This document shows positions 51,535 to 59,985 of a stretch of DNA of 64,000 bases, one piece after another. Within the stretch, counting starts at the first letter, position 1. The number at the start of each line of letters is the position of its first letter. The translations under genes were made by a program, and so were the position numbers. Below the pieces are notes generated by a model. It searched no databases. It was given only the letters and a program-made list of their open reading frames with translations, and had not been told where the DNA came from. The stretch lies in the NCBI GenBank assembly GCA_965194515.1, contig OZ239146.1, positions 372,001 through 436,000 on the forward strand. The letters run 5' to 3'. The stretch is from Acidimicrobilacustris europaeus. GTDB taxonomy: Bacteria; Actinomycetota; Acidimicrobiia; Acidimicrobiales; Acidimicrobilacustridaceae.

Positions 51535-53739
51535 ATGCGGCTTAAAGTCAGTCCTAGGCTGATTTCGGCAATCGTCGTCGGGCTCGTCGTCCTATTTTTC
51601 GTGACCAAAAATTGGGGCGGAGCATCGGTCAACGGAAAGACGATTTCATCGTTCCTCGTCGTTGGTATCGCTCTTGGTGGCATCTATGCCATCACTGCCG
51701 GCGGCCTTGTTGTCACCTATGCCACCACTGGCATCTTCAATTTCTCTCATGCGGCAATCGGTTGTTTTCTCGCCTTTTGCTATTGGCAGCTCACAGTCAA
51801 ACAAGGGTTACCGACGTTGGTGGCGATCGCCATCACCTTGTTGGTGATTGCGCCAGCTATCGGCTTTTTGCTCGACAAGGTCATCATGCGCCGTCTTCGC
51901 GACGCTGCGCTTGTCGTGCAGCTCATGGTGACGGTGGGTCTGATGCTGACGTTCATGGGCATCACACTCACCATCTGGTCTCCCAAAACCGGCCGAACGC
52001 TTCCTCAGTTCTTTCAAGATACGAAGGGCGTCCAACTCGGGGATGTCACCGCCACCTGGCATCGCATCATCACCGTCGTCATTGCTTTACTTGTTGCCCT
52101 TGGGCTTCGCTTCCTTCTGTATCGCACCCGGCTTGGTATCTCGATGCGTGCAGTTGTCGATAGCCGCAGCCTCGCTGGTCTCACCGGCGCAAAGCCATCA
52201 ATCATTTCTGGCGCCTCATGGGCACTTGGTTGCATGACGGCGGGCTTGGCCGGAATTCTTATTGCTCCCGAAACCGGACTTGTTGTTGAAAACCTGACAC
52301 TCATCATTGTTGTTGCTTCGGCCGCAGCGGCCATCGCTCAACTCAAGTCGATTCCAATGGCGTTCATCGGTGGTCTCATCATCGGCCTGTCGAAATCCTT
52401 TTCGGCGGTGTATCTCGAATGGGGGACCGACTGGACCTACGCCGACGAGGCGATTCCTGCCGCGATCCTTTTCATCGCGCTGCTCTTCCTTCCAATGGCT
52501 CGATTGGAAACGGGAAAGATTCGCATTACGAAACGCACCGAACGGCTCACGCGACCTTGGGAAGCTGCCCTGGGCGCAGGTGTGATGATCGCATTGGTCG
52601 GAGCGTGGGCCAACGGCTGGATTCCGTGGATCAGCGGCACCACCTTCGGAGAACGATCAACGGTATGGCTTGGTCGTGGCGCAGGTTTCATGGTGATTGG
52701 TTTGATCATGATCTCGCTCATCCCGCTGATCGGTTGGGCCGGTCAGGTGAGTTTCGCCAACTTCGCAATTGCCGGCATCGGCGCCGTTCTCTTTTCACAC
52801 TTCGGCGGTCAGAACGGCGATGCACTCGGCATTGTTTTCGTGATGCTTGTCTGCGCCCCGCTTGGTTTGGCCATCGCCCTACCTGCGCTTCGGCTCAAGG
52901 GCTTGTATCTAGCTCTTGCCACGATGGCGTTCGCCGAAATCGCCGACAAGGTGATTATCAGACACCCCAGCATGTTGGATCCATCCGCGACAGGTGTTCT
53001 GTTCAAGCCCGTCAACATTTTTGGAATCACAATCAGTTCCGATCCCAGCGACCGAAAAGCATTCTTAATGTTCCTGGTGGTCACGTTCTCATTGCTGTTC
53101 TTCATGCTTGAGATGTTGCGCCGTTCTCGGTGGGCTCGTCGATGGATCGCCATGTCAGATTCACCTGCTGCATCGGCAACTATCGGCGTGAACCTCACGA
53201 CGACCAAGATGATGGTGTTCATGCTGTCGGGCGCCATGGCCGGTTTCGCTGGCTGCATGTTTGGCCTGCAGCGTGGAGCACTTTCGGTCGACTCCTTCCC
53301 GCTGTTCGCTGGCTTGCCGCTGGTACTCCTGTTGGCGGTGCAAGGTGTTCGCTATCCCGTGGCTGCCTTTATGGGCGTCATCGGATTGGCATCGTTCCCA
53401 GCGCTTTATGAAGTGCTTGGCAAGCCGTCTTGGCTCACAGCAATCGAACTCATTGGTCCTGGTATCGCGGCCATCGCGATGGCCTACCGACCCGAGGGTG
53501 CGGTCTTCTACTCGGGTCGCGATCTTGCCGGGCTCTTGCCTTGGAGGAAGGACGCCAGGCTCGAGAAAGAGCTCATGGTCGCCAAAGAGCGAGAACAAAA
53601 CATCGGCAAGGACGAAATCAACGACATGGGACTCACCCGACCGTTCACGCCGGACAAAGTCGCGCAGCTTGATCGAGTTCTCGATATCACCGACCTTGTT
53701 GACGAAAAGAAGATGGTGCCCACCGGAGGTGCATCATGA
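51535..53739 (+). CDS. Fused LivH-LivM ABC transporter permease (system 2)
   Basis: Protein of 734 aa. LivH-like half: GGIYAITAGGLVVTYATTGIFNFSHAA near residues 49-75. LivM-like half: IGWAGQVSFANFAIAGIGAV, LRLKGLYLALATMAFAE and MSDSPAASATIGVN. The C-terminal tail RPFTPDKVAQLDRVLDI matches the tail of system 1. ATG 51535 follows a run of eight G and AA. It overlaps LivG by ATGA. Confidence 0.9.
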   Translation: MRLKVSPRLISAIVVGLVVLFFVTKNWGGASVNGKTISSFLVVGIALGGIYAITAGGLVVTYATTGIFNFSHAAIGCFLAFCYWQLTVKQGLPTLVAIAITLLVIAPAIGFLLDKVIMRRLRDAALVVQLMVTVGLMLTFMGITLTIWSPKTGRTLPQFFQDTKGVQLGDVTATWHRIITVVIALLVALGLRFLLYRTRLGISMRAVVDSRSLAGLTGAKPSIISGASWALGCMTAGLAGILIAPETGLVVENLTLIIVVASAAAAIAQLKSIPMAFIGGLIIGLSKSFSAVYLEWGTDWTYADEAIPAAILFIALLFLPMARLETGKIRITKRTERLTRPWEAALGAGVMIALVGAWANGWIPWISGTTFGERSTVWLGRGAGFMVIGLIMISLIPLIGWAGQVSFANFAIAGIGAVLFSHFGGQNGDALGIVFVMLVCAPLGLAIALPALRLKGLYLALATMAFAEIADKVIIRHPSMLDPSATGVLFKPVNIFGITISSDPSDRKAFLMFLVVTFSLLFFMLEMLRRSRWARRWIAMSDSPAASATIGVNLTTTKMMVFMLSGAMAGFAGCMFGLQRGALSVDSFPLFAGLPLVLLLAVQGVRYPVAAFMGVIGLASFPALYEVLGKPSWLTAIELIGPGIAAIAMAYRPEGAVFYSGRDLAGLLPWRKDARLEKELMVAKEREQNIGKDEINDMGLTRPFTPDKVAQLDRVLDITDLVDEKKMVPTGGAS

Positions 53740-54479
53740 GTGCAATTCTCAGCACACAGGACATTGTCGTTCGCTTCGGCGTTCTGCAGGCCGTCTCTCA
53801 AGCTTCTATCGAAGTTGTCGAGGGTCGAGTCACGGGTTTGATCGGTCCAAACGGCGCCGGCAAAACCACACTCTTCAATGTCATCACGGGTTTGCAGGAA
53901 CCAACCGCCGGCAAAGTGTTCTTCGATGGCAAGGACATCACGAACAAGAATCCATTCAAGCGAGCCCGTATGGGTATTGCGCGAACCTTCCAGAAACTCG
54001 AAGTATTCGGAAGCCTTTCTGCTCGTGAGAATATTCTCGTCGCTGCTGAACAGCGAAAGACTTGGGACCGTTCCGGTTTTGATCCCAATCAGGTCTGCGA
54101 CGAAATTCTCGAAAAGGTCGGGCTCTCCGACGTTTCGGAGTTCATGGTTGGGACCCTGCCAACGGGAACTGCACGGCTCGTCGAACTCGCTCGTGCACTT
54201 GCATCAAATCCAAAAGTGCTGCTTCTCGATGAACCATCGTCTGGACTCAACGAAGAAGAGACCGAAGAGATGGCCGGACTGCTTCGAAAATTGGTTGACG
54301 AAGGTCTCGGCGTTCTGCTCGTTGAACATGACATGTCATTCGTGATGGGTACATGTCAGTTCATTCATGTCCTCGACTTCGGGACAATTATCGCCACTGG
54401 CACGCCTGCTGAAGTGCAAGCGAATGCTCAGGTGCAAGCTGCGTATCTCGGAACCGAAACCGTCGTGGAGGCGTCGTGA
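53736..54479 (+). CDS. LivG-type ABC ATPase (system 2)
   Basis: Protein of 247 aa. Walker A GPNGAGKTT (~37-45), ARTFQKLEVF insertion, Walker B LLLDEP. The signature loop is degenerate, TLPTGTARLVELARAL, like that of system 1. The stop is overlapped by the GTG of livF. Confidence 0.92.
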   Translation: MSAILSTQDIVVRFGVLQAVSQASIEVVEGRVTGLIGPNGAGKTTLFNVITGLQEPTAGKVFFDGKDITNKNPFKRARMGIARTFQKLEVFGSLSARENILVAAEQRKTWDRSGFDPNQVCDEILEKVGLSDVSEFMVGTLPTGTARLVELARALASNPKVLLLDEPSSGLNEEETEEMAGLLRKLVDEGLGVLLVEHDMSFVMGTCQFIHVLDFGTIIATGTPAEVQANAQVQAAYLGTETVVEAS

Positions 54480-55183
54480 CCCCGATCCTCGAACTCAACA
54501 ACATTCGTGGTGGCTACGGAACCATCGACGTCTTGCACGGAGTCAGTCTCAAACTCGAAGCAGGCCAAGTGCATGCGTTGCTTGGTCCAAACGGTGCAGG
54601 AAAGACCACAACCCTTGGGGTTTGCAGTGGCCAAATCGTTCCTTCCGGTGGACAACTCTTGATCAGCGGTCGAGAAGTCAACGGGGTGAGCAGCGATGCG
54701 CTGGCTCGTGCCGGAGTTTGTCTCGTTCCCGAAGGCCGAGGGATTTTCCCGAACCTGACAGTGACTGAAAATCTGCGAATGTTCACCCATGCCGGTGTGT
54801 CGTTCGCCGATATCCAAGAAAACGCATTCCGACAGTTCCCTCGTTTGCAGGAACGGCGCAAACAAATCGCCGGAACAATGTCTGGTGGTGAGCAGCAGAT
54901 GCTTGCGATGTCGCGTGCATTGGCCGTGAACCCCTCGCTTCTGCTCCTCGATGAACTTTCAATGGGCTTAGCTCCATTGATCGTCGAAGAGCTCTACGAA
55001 CGTGTTGCCGAATTGGCAGCCGAAGGAATCTCCATCCTTGTGGTGGAACAGTTCGCCCAAGCCGTGCTGGGCGTGTCGACGGTTGCGTCGATCATGTTGC
55101 ACGGACGCATTACTCGTACCGGACCACCCGCTGAGATCGCCGAGGAACTGACCGAGGCGTATCTGGGCGGAACAACCCATTGA
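54476..55183 (+). CDS. LivF-type ABC ATPase (system 2)
   Basis: Protein of 235 aa. GPNGAGKTT, canonical MSGGEQQML signature and LLLDELSMGL. GTG start overlapping livG by 4 bp. Supplies the intact signature to the LivG/LivF dimer. Confidence 0.93.
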   Translation: MTPILELNNIRGGYGTIDVLHGVSLKLEAGQVHALLGPNGAGKTTTLGVCSGQIVPSGGQLLISGREVNGVSSDALARAGVCLVPEGRGIFPNLTVTENLRMFTHAGVSFADIQENAFRQFPRLQERRKQIAGTMSGGEQQMLAMSRALAVNPSLLLLDELSMGLAPLIVEELYERVAELAAEGISILVVEQFAQAVLGVSTVASIMLHGRITRTGPPAEIAEELTEAYLGGTTH

Positions 55184-55208
55184 TGAACGCCAGAACAACG
55201 GAGGAAAC

Positions 55209-55562
55209 ATGAGTAACACTGAAACCACCCCGTCGGCCCGCCTCCAGGAGTTCCAGGGCGAAGTCGATGCAATGAAGGTAGATGGCGGAAAGGTCAATCC
55301 CGAGCGGACATGGCTGATCCTCGGTTCGTTGCTGATGATCGCGGGCATCGTGCTTTCGCTCATCTCTTGGCTGACCCTTCAAGGCAGCGGCAAAGGCGCA
55401 AAGACCGAGGACCTTGTCGCTATGGGAACATTCGGACTTGTCCTCGCCGTCGTGGGCGCGGCGCTCTTTATCGTGATGTCACTGCGTCGCTATTTCCGGT
55501 TCTGGCTTGTTCGTCTGATCTTCGAACAGCGCGAAGCGGCCGATCGCATTGCTGGTAAGTAG
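55209..55562 (+). CDS. Conserved two-TM protein encoded after livF (system 2)
   Basis: Protein of 117 aa, homologous to the protein at 34094-34447 and identical in length. TM1 ~36-56, a short glycine/lysine-rich loop, TM2 ~71-92, and a basic tail with RRYFRFWLVRLIFEQREAAD. A GGAGGAAAC ribosome-binding site precedes the ATG, 25 bp after livF; a strong terminator follows, so it is the last gene of the transporter operon. Function unknown; a small membrane subunit of the transporter is the simplest inference. Confidence 0.82.
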   Translation: MSNTETTPSARLQEFQGEVDAMKVDGGKVNPERTWLILGSLLMIAGIVLSLISWLTLQGSGKGAKTEDLVAMGTFGLVLAVVGAALFIVMSLRRYFRFWLVRLIFEQREAADRIAGK

Positions 55563-55600
55563 CCACCACGTTCTCAAAAAGATGTAGTGGCGGATCCTAA

Positions 55601-55628
55601 ATGTGGGGCGGGGCAACCCGCCCCACAT
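55601..55628 (+). terminator. Rho-independent terminator of transporter operon 2
   Basis: A perfect 12-bp stem (55601-55612 with 55617-55628), GCAA loop, followed by TGCTTTTT. Confidence 0.92.
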
Positions 55629-55667
55629 TGCTTTTTGTTGTAACTCGCCGACCTGTGGGCGGTGTCC

Positions 55668-55684
55668 TAGATTGACAAGGTCAA
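55668..55684 (+). promoter_or_regulatory. Promoter -10 overlapping a TTGAC-AAG-GTCAA palindrome
   Basis: TAGATT (55668-55673) overlaps a 13-bp palindrome (55672-55684) located where transcription should begin, 36 bp before ATG 55720. It is a candidate repressor site for the gene cluster that follows. Confidence 0.4.
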
Positions 55685-55719
55685 CGAAACAACCGTTGCC
55701 GATTCCAGGGGGAATTCAC

Positions 55720-56613
55720 ATGGCTATGCCGACCGATGTTCCGGTCATCGACACGATGATTGGCTTTCCGGCTCGCGACCTGAAGGCGCAGTACGAGTTC
55801 ATTACCAAGCAGACCAAGGACTCGCAGTCCAAAGACGAGTTCGAGTTTCCGGCCGAATACATGTTCAAGGCTCCGCCGGATAAGGAAAAAGAAGTTCGCG
55901 AAACCGAAGATGCGGTCGGCTACACCCTCGATCAGATGGACAAGTGTGGCGTCTCAATCGGCATGGTCGGCGTTGGCCATCGTGAAGGTCAAGGCGAAGC
56001 AACGGGTGAAGAGGCGCTCACGCGCTATCCCGGACGTTTCGTTGGTTCTGTGGGCGCCGATCCCAACGACGGCATGGCCGGAATCGAAAATATTGTTCGC
56101 GCTTATGAAACCTGGGGTGTGCGTTCCATCAGCATGTTCCCCGCGGGTTGCTTCCCTCAGGTCGCGATCAACGACAAGAAGATGTACCCGATCTATGCCA
56201 AGGCCTGTGAGCTCGATATCCCGGTGTTCGTTTGCACCGGCATTCCTGGTCCTCGTCTCAAGTTCCAGTGTCAGCACGTTGAGCATGTGGACGAAGTCAT
56301 GTACGACTTCCCCGAACTCACCTACGTCTCACGTCACGGCTGCCAGCCGTGGACTGAGCTGATGGTCAAGCTCATGCTCAAGTGGCCGGGTCTGCACTAC
56401 TCAACCTCAGCCTTCGCCCCGAAGCATTACGACCCGCGGATCATCGATTACGCCAACACCCGTGGCGCCGACAAGGTCATCTATGCCGGCTATTTCCCGA
56501 TGGGGCTGTCCCTGCAGCGGATCATGACCGAAATGCGAGATGTCCCGTTCAATGACAACGTTTGGCCGAAGTTCCTCCACGACAATGCGGCTCGGGTTCT
56601 GAAGCTGGATTGA
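55720..56613 (+). CDS. Amidohydrolase-2-like protein without the N-terminal metal histidines
   Basis: Protein of 297 aa. The overall frame is ACMSD-like: RYPGRFVGSVGADPNDG, the PIYAKACELDIPVFVCTGIPGP barrel strand, YVSRHGCQPWTELM and a C-terminal DKVIYAGYFPMGLS followed by FLHDNAARVLKL. Strand 1, normally D-x-H, reads VIDTMIGFPARD with no His, and the C-terminal W-x-S/T-D-Y/F-P-H motif has become YAGYFPMG. Metal catalysis is therefore doubtful. GGGGGAA precedes ATG 55720. It sits directly before the fadE30/ipdF pair. Confidence 0.78.
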   Translation: MAMPTDVPVIDTMIGFPARDLKAQYEFITKQTKDSQSKDEFEFPAEYMFKAPPDKEKEVRETEDAVGYTLDQMDKCGVSIGMVGVGHREGQGEATGEEALTRYPGRFVGSVGADPNDGMAGIENIVRAYETWGVRSISMFPAGCFPQVAINDKKMYPIYAKACELDIPVFVCTGIPGPRLKFQCQHVEHVDEVMYDFPELTYVSRHGCQPWTELMVKLMLKWPGLHYSTSAFAPKHYDPRIIDYANTRGADKVIYAGYFPMGLSLQRIMTEMRDVPFNDNVWPKFLHDNAARVLKLD

Positions 56614-56621
56614 TCGGGTCC

Positions 56622-56627
56622 TAAAGT
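56622..56627 (+). promoter_or_regulatory. -10 element of leaderless fadE30-like gene
   Basis: TAAAGT ends 6 nt before ATG 56634. Confidence 0.5.
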
Positions 56628-56633
56628 GGGCTC

Positions 56634-57818
56634 ATGGCTCTTCCCATAGATGTCTCGACCGTCTCCGACGAGGAATTCCGTGCCGACGCCAAATCCTGGC
56701 TGGCCGAAAACCTCGTCGGAGAATTCGCGTCCCTGAAAGGGCGCGGTGGCCCCGGCGACGAAGAAATCGGATTCGAAATTCGTGAACGTTGGGAAAAGGT
56801 GCTCGGCGCCGCTGGTTGGATCGGGCTGGGTTGGCCCACTGAGTTCAGCGGACGTAATGCCACTGTGGGCCAGCAAATCATCTGGGCCGAGGAATACGCA
56901 CGAGCGCAGGCTCCTGGCCGCGTCAATCACATGGGCGAACACCTCCTTGGGCCGACGCTGATTGAACACGGCACGAAGGAACAGTGCGAACGCTTCCTTC
57001 CCCCGATTCTCAGCGGCGATGAGCGCTGGTGTCAGGGTTATTCCGAGCCCAATGCTGGTTCCGATCTCGCCAATGTGCAGACCCGCGCCGTGCTCGATGG
57101 CGACCAATGGGTCATCAATGGCCAGAAGGTCTGGACCTCACTGGCCCATGTTTCGCACTGGTGTTTCGTGGTTGCTCGTACAGAAGCGGGCTCAGCCCGT
57201 CACAAGGGTTTGTCGTTCCTTCTTGTTCCCATGGATCAGCCCGGCGTCGAAACGCGCATCATCGTGCAGATCACTGGCGGCGGCGAGTTCAACGAAGTTT
57301 TCCTGAGCGATGCCGTGACCGGTGCCGACATGATCGTTGGCGAACCGGGCAAGGGCTGGGGCGTTGCGATGGACTTGCTTGCGCTTGAGCGCGGTATCTC
57401 AACCCTTGCGCAACAGGTTGGGTTCGAACGTGAACTCGACAACCTCATTGCCGAAGCAAAGAAGAAGGGTTCGGCGGCTGACCCGATCATGCGTCAGCGT
57501 CTTGCCGATGCGTACACCGGTCTCAAACTCATGCAATGGAATGCTCTGCGTTCGATGGGTTCCGGAGTTCCTGGTCCTGAAGCGTCAATTTCGAAGTTGT
57601 TCTGGGGTACTTGGCATAGCGACCTCGGCGAACTCGCCATGGATATTGGCGGTACCGAGTCGATGATTGCCGAGGGTTTCCCCTACGAACTCACGCTTGA
57701 CCAAAAGATGTTCCTGTTCACCCGATCCGAAACCATTTATGGCGGCAGCAACGAAATCCAACGCAATGTGTTGGGCGAACGTGTGCTTGGCCTGCCCAAG
57801 GAGCCCAGCCCCACATGA
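56634..57818 (+). CDS. fadE30: Acyl-CoA dehydrogenase, FadE30-like (steroid ring C/D degradation)
   Basis: Protein of 394 aa. ACAD with CQGYSEPNAGSDLANVQTRAV, WVINGQKVWTSLAHVSHWC and TIYGGSNEIQRNVLGERVLGLP. The N-terminal FASLKGRGGPG, VNHMGEHLLGPTL and FNEVFLSDAV segments resemble mycobacterial FadE30 (Rv3560c) as I recall it. In the HIP pathway FadE30 dehydrogenates a hydroxylated HIP-CoA derivative. It is directly followed by ipdF, as in Mycobacterium (Rv3560c-Rv3559c). Confidence 0.8.
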   Translation: MALPIDVSTVSDEEFRADAKSWLAENLVGEFASLKGRGGPGDEEIGFEIRERWEKVLGAAGWIGLGWPTEFSGRNATVGQQIIWAEEYARAQAPGRVNHMGEHLLGPTLIEHGTKEQCERFLPPILSGDERWCQGYSEPNAGSDLANVQTRAVLDGDQWVINGQKVWTSLAHVSHWCFVVARTEAGSARHKGLSFLLVPMDQPGVETRIIVQITGGGEFNEVFLSDAVTGADMIVGEPGKGWGVAMDLLALERGISTLAQQVGFERELDNLIAEAKKKGSAADPIMRQRLADAYTGLKLMQWNALRSMGSGVPGPEASISKLFWGTWHSDLGELAMDIGGTESMIAEGFPYELTLDQKMFLFTRSETIYGGSNEIQRNVLGERVLGLPKEPSPT

Positions 57819-58576
57819 GCACGCCACCTACCTACGTCAACGGTCACGGGCTTCTTGCCGGCAAGAAGGTGCTCGTTACTGCTGCCGCTGGAACAGGTAT
57901 CGGTTTTCAGGCCGCCAAGCGCGCGATCGAAGAAGGCGCGCAGGTTGTTATCTCCGACAAGCACGAGCGTCGCTGTGCAGAGTCAGCAGCAGAACTCGGC
58001 GTCGTTGGCATCCCTTGCGATGTCACTGTTGAGTCCGATGTGCAGGCTCTTGTCGAAGGCGCAGCAGCTGCGCTCGGTGGCATCGATGTGTTCATCAATA
58101 ACGCTGGTCTTGGTGGCGAAGTGCCGATCGTTGACATGACCGACGACCAGTGGAGCCTTGTCCTCGATGTCACGCTCAACGGCACCTTCCGGTGCATGCG
58201 TGCCGAGATGAAGTACCTCTACGCAAACGGTGGCGGCGTGATCGTCAACAATGCGTCGGTGCTTGGTTGGCGTGCACAGGAAGGCCAAGCCCATTACGCC
58301 GCCGCAAAGGCTGGTGTCATGGCTCTCACTCGTTGTGCGGCAATCGAAGCTGCCCCGCACGATGTGCGCATCAATGCAGTTGCCCCCAGTCTTGCGATGC
58401 ACCCGTTCTTGGCCAAGGCAACAACGGAAGAAACGCTGGCGGAGCTCACAAAGCGCGAAGCGTTCGGTCGCGCAGCAGAGCCGTGGGAAGTTGCCAACGT
58501 GATGATGTTCTTGGCTTCTGATTACAGCTCGTATATGACCGGCGAAATCGTGTCGGTCAGCAGCCAGCGGGCCTAA
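57815..58576 (+). CDS. ipdF: SDR, IpdF-like (steroid ring C/D degradation)
   Basis: Protein of 253 aa. Modified nucleotide motif VTAAAGTGIG, NNASVLGWRAQ, Tyr-x3-Lys in HYAAAKAGVMALTRC, and the C-terminus FGRAAEPWEVANVMMFLASDYSSYMTGE. These resemble Rv3559c (IpdF), which acts on a hydroxyl/keto group of HIP-CoA intermediates. Overlaps fadE30 by ATGA. Identity rests on motif memory and neighbourhood. Confidence 0.82.
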   Translation: MSTPPTYVNGHGLLAGKKVLVTAAAGTGIGFQAAKRAIEEGAQVVISDKHERRCAESAAELGVVGIPCDVTVESDVQALVEGAAAALGGIDVFINNAGLGGEVPIVDMTDDQWSLVLDVTLNGTFRCMRAEMKYLYANGGGVIVNNASVLGWRAQEGQAHYAAAKAGVMALTRCAAIEAAPHDVRINAVAPSLAMHPFLAKATTEETLAELTKREAFGRAAEPWEVANVMMFLASDYSSYMTGEIVSVSSQRA

Positions 58577-58619
58577 CGCTTCACCGCTCGCAGTTGCCGT
58601 CTGCAACGTCTCGTGAAAT

Positions 58620-59981
58620 TCAGCGGAACGTTTGGATAGGCAGATGGGTGGCCATGGCTGACCCCGGCGGGCCGAGAAGTTGGTGGGCCCGAAGATTGCG
58701 TTTGTGGAACAACACGAGAAGTTCCTCGTCGTAGGTTCCGGTATCGGCATCGGCCAGCACGAATGCTTCGAGTTCGGCTTCACCGGTGAACCAATCAGTA
58801 GGTCGATGACCAAGAAGTTGGTGAAGATCGTCGAGGTCGTCATTGCTGACCTGATCGCCAATTTCGATTGCACGCGCAGCATGACGGGCCTCGCGGAACA
58901 GCGACCGCAGTCGGTACTTCAAGAATTCGTCGTCGACGGCTCCGTCGCCAACAGAAAGCGACTTGAGTACTGTGGCCAGATGCTCCACCGGCGTTGATGC
59001 GCGTCCTTCGCGAACCTCGGGTTCAGCGACCGTCGGCAACTCAACCTGCAGAATCTCAGCGAGCGCTTCAGTGGCGAAGAGATTGGTTTCGTAGCACCAC
59101 TGCATATTGGTCATGAGGTCGGTGTCGACGTTCGGTCGACGAACAGCTTGACCCAGAGCAAGTTGATTGGTGAGCGTGAAAGCAAAGTGATGACGCATAA
59201 GTGCGTCGAGATCGATTTCGGTTCCCGAAAGTTCTTCGTAGCGCGCGTACAACGTGGGGAAGTCGCCGTAGCCGACGATGGTGTCGCGCATTCGCCATGC
59301 AGCGAGATCCATCATCGGATCACCAATGTGTCCGATCTCAAGATCAAGCACCGCCACGATCTTTCCGTCGGCATTGTGGAACTGGCCCGAATCCCAACAA
59401 ATGACCGATTCACGGCCCTTGGACAGCGGGGGATTGCGGCGCAACCAGCCCAAGCAGAATTCCATGAACGGATCGGGTCCATTCTTGGTTGAGCGATACA
59501 CGGTTTCGTATTGGCGCAGCCCGAGGAGTCCGGAGAGTTCTGGCGATTCAGCGCGCATAATGCCTGCTGTCGCGAATGGTTCAACATCGAGGGCGTGCAT
59601 GCGGGCGAGGATCTGCAGATAGTCGTCAACGGCCGATGCTCGGTCGGCATCGCTTGTGTTTTCGAAATGCTGTTGGCCACCGACGCGATCCATGACATAA
59701 GCCATGGGCTCGTCGATCCAGCCATGCACTGCTGGAGTGGCAATGTCGCGCTCATGCAACATCGCCTGCAGCGTCATCTCGTGGCGTAACGGAAAGATCA
59801 GCGGCATATCGGTGCGATCGCCACGCACGACAAGCGAGTGTGATTGTCCGTCTCGTTCGACTTCTGCGAACCACACCGGCCTCCATCGAGGCTGACGCCA
59901 GATGGACGTCACGGTGCCGCCGAAGTTCGCTTCGAGCCAGGTCTGAACCTGTTGAGTGTCCTGGAGCGGTTGCTCGGTCAT
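58620..59981 (-). CDS. Aminoglycoside-phosphotransferase-like kinase with C-terminal extension
   Basis: Protein of 453 aa, about 100 longer than the other APH-like protein in the window. APH fold: SLVVRGDRTDMPLIFPLRHEM (nucleotide lobe), catalytic loop VICWDSGQFHN (HGD replaced by CWD) and AVLDLEIGHIGDPMMDLAAWR (metal loop). The C-terminal ~110 residues are unrecognised. ATG 59981 lies 4 nt after the stop of the upstream SDR gene, so the two are coupled. A substrate among hydroxylated CoA thioesters is inferred. Confidence 0.82.
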   Translation of the reverse strand: MTEQPLQDTQQVQTWLEANFGGTVTSIWRQPRWRPVWFAEVERDGQSHSLVVRGDRTDMPLIFPLRHEMTLQAMLHERDIATPAVHGWIDEPMAYVMDRVGGQQHFENTSDADRASAVDDYLQILARMHALDVEPFATAGIMRAESPELSGLLGLRQYETVYRSTKNGPDPFMEFCLGWLRRNPPLSKGRESVICWDSGQFHNADGKIVAVLDLEIGHIGDPMMDLAAWRMRDTIVGYGDFPTLYARYEELSGTEIDLDALMRHHFAFTLTNQLALGQAVRRPNVDTDLMTNMQWCYETNLFATEALAEILQVELPTVAEPEVREGRASTPVEHLATVLKSLSVGDGAVDDEFLKYRLRSLFREARHAARAIEIGDQVSNDDLDDLHQLLGHRPTDWFTGEAELEAFVLADADTGTYDEELLVLFHKRNLRAHQLLGPPGSAMATHLPIQTFR

Positions 59982-59985
59982 TGGC

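Noticed and set aside
51535..53739. LivHM fusion as an assembly or frameshift artefact
   Set aside because: The same fusion with the same tail is seen independently at 30344-32614, and codon usage is continuous.
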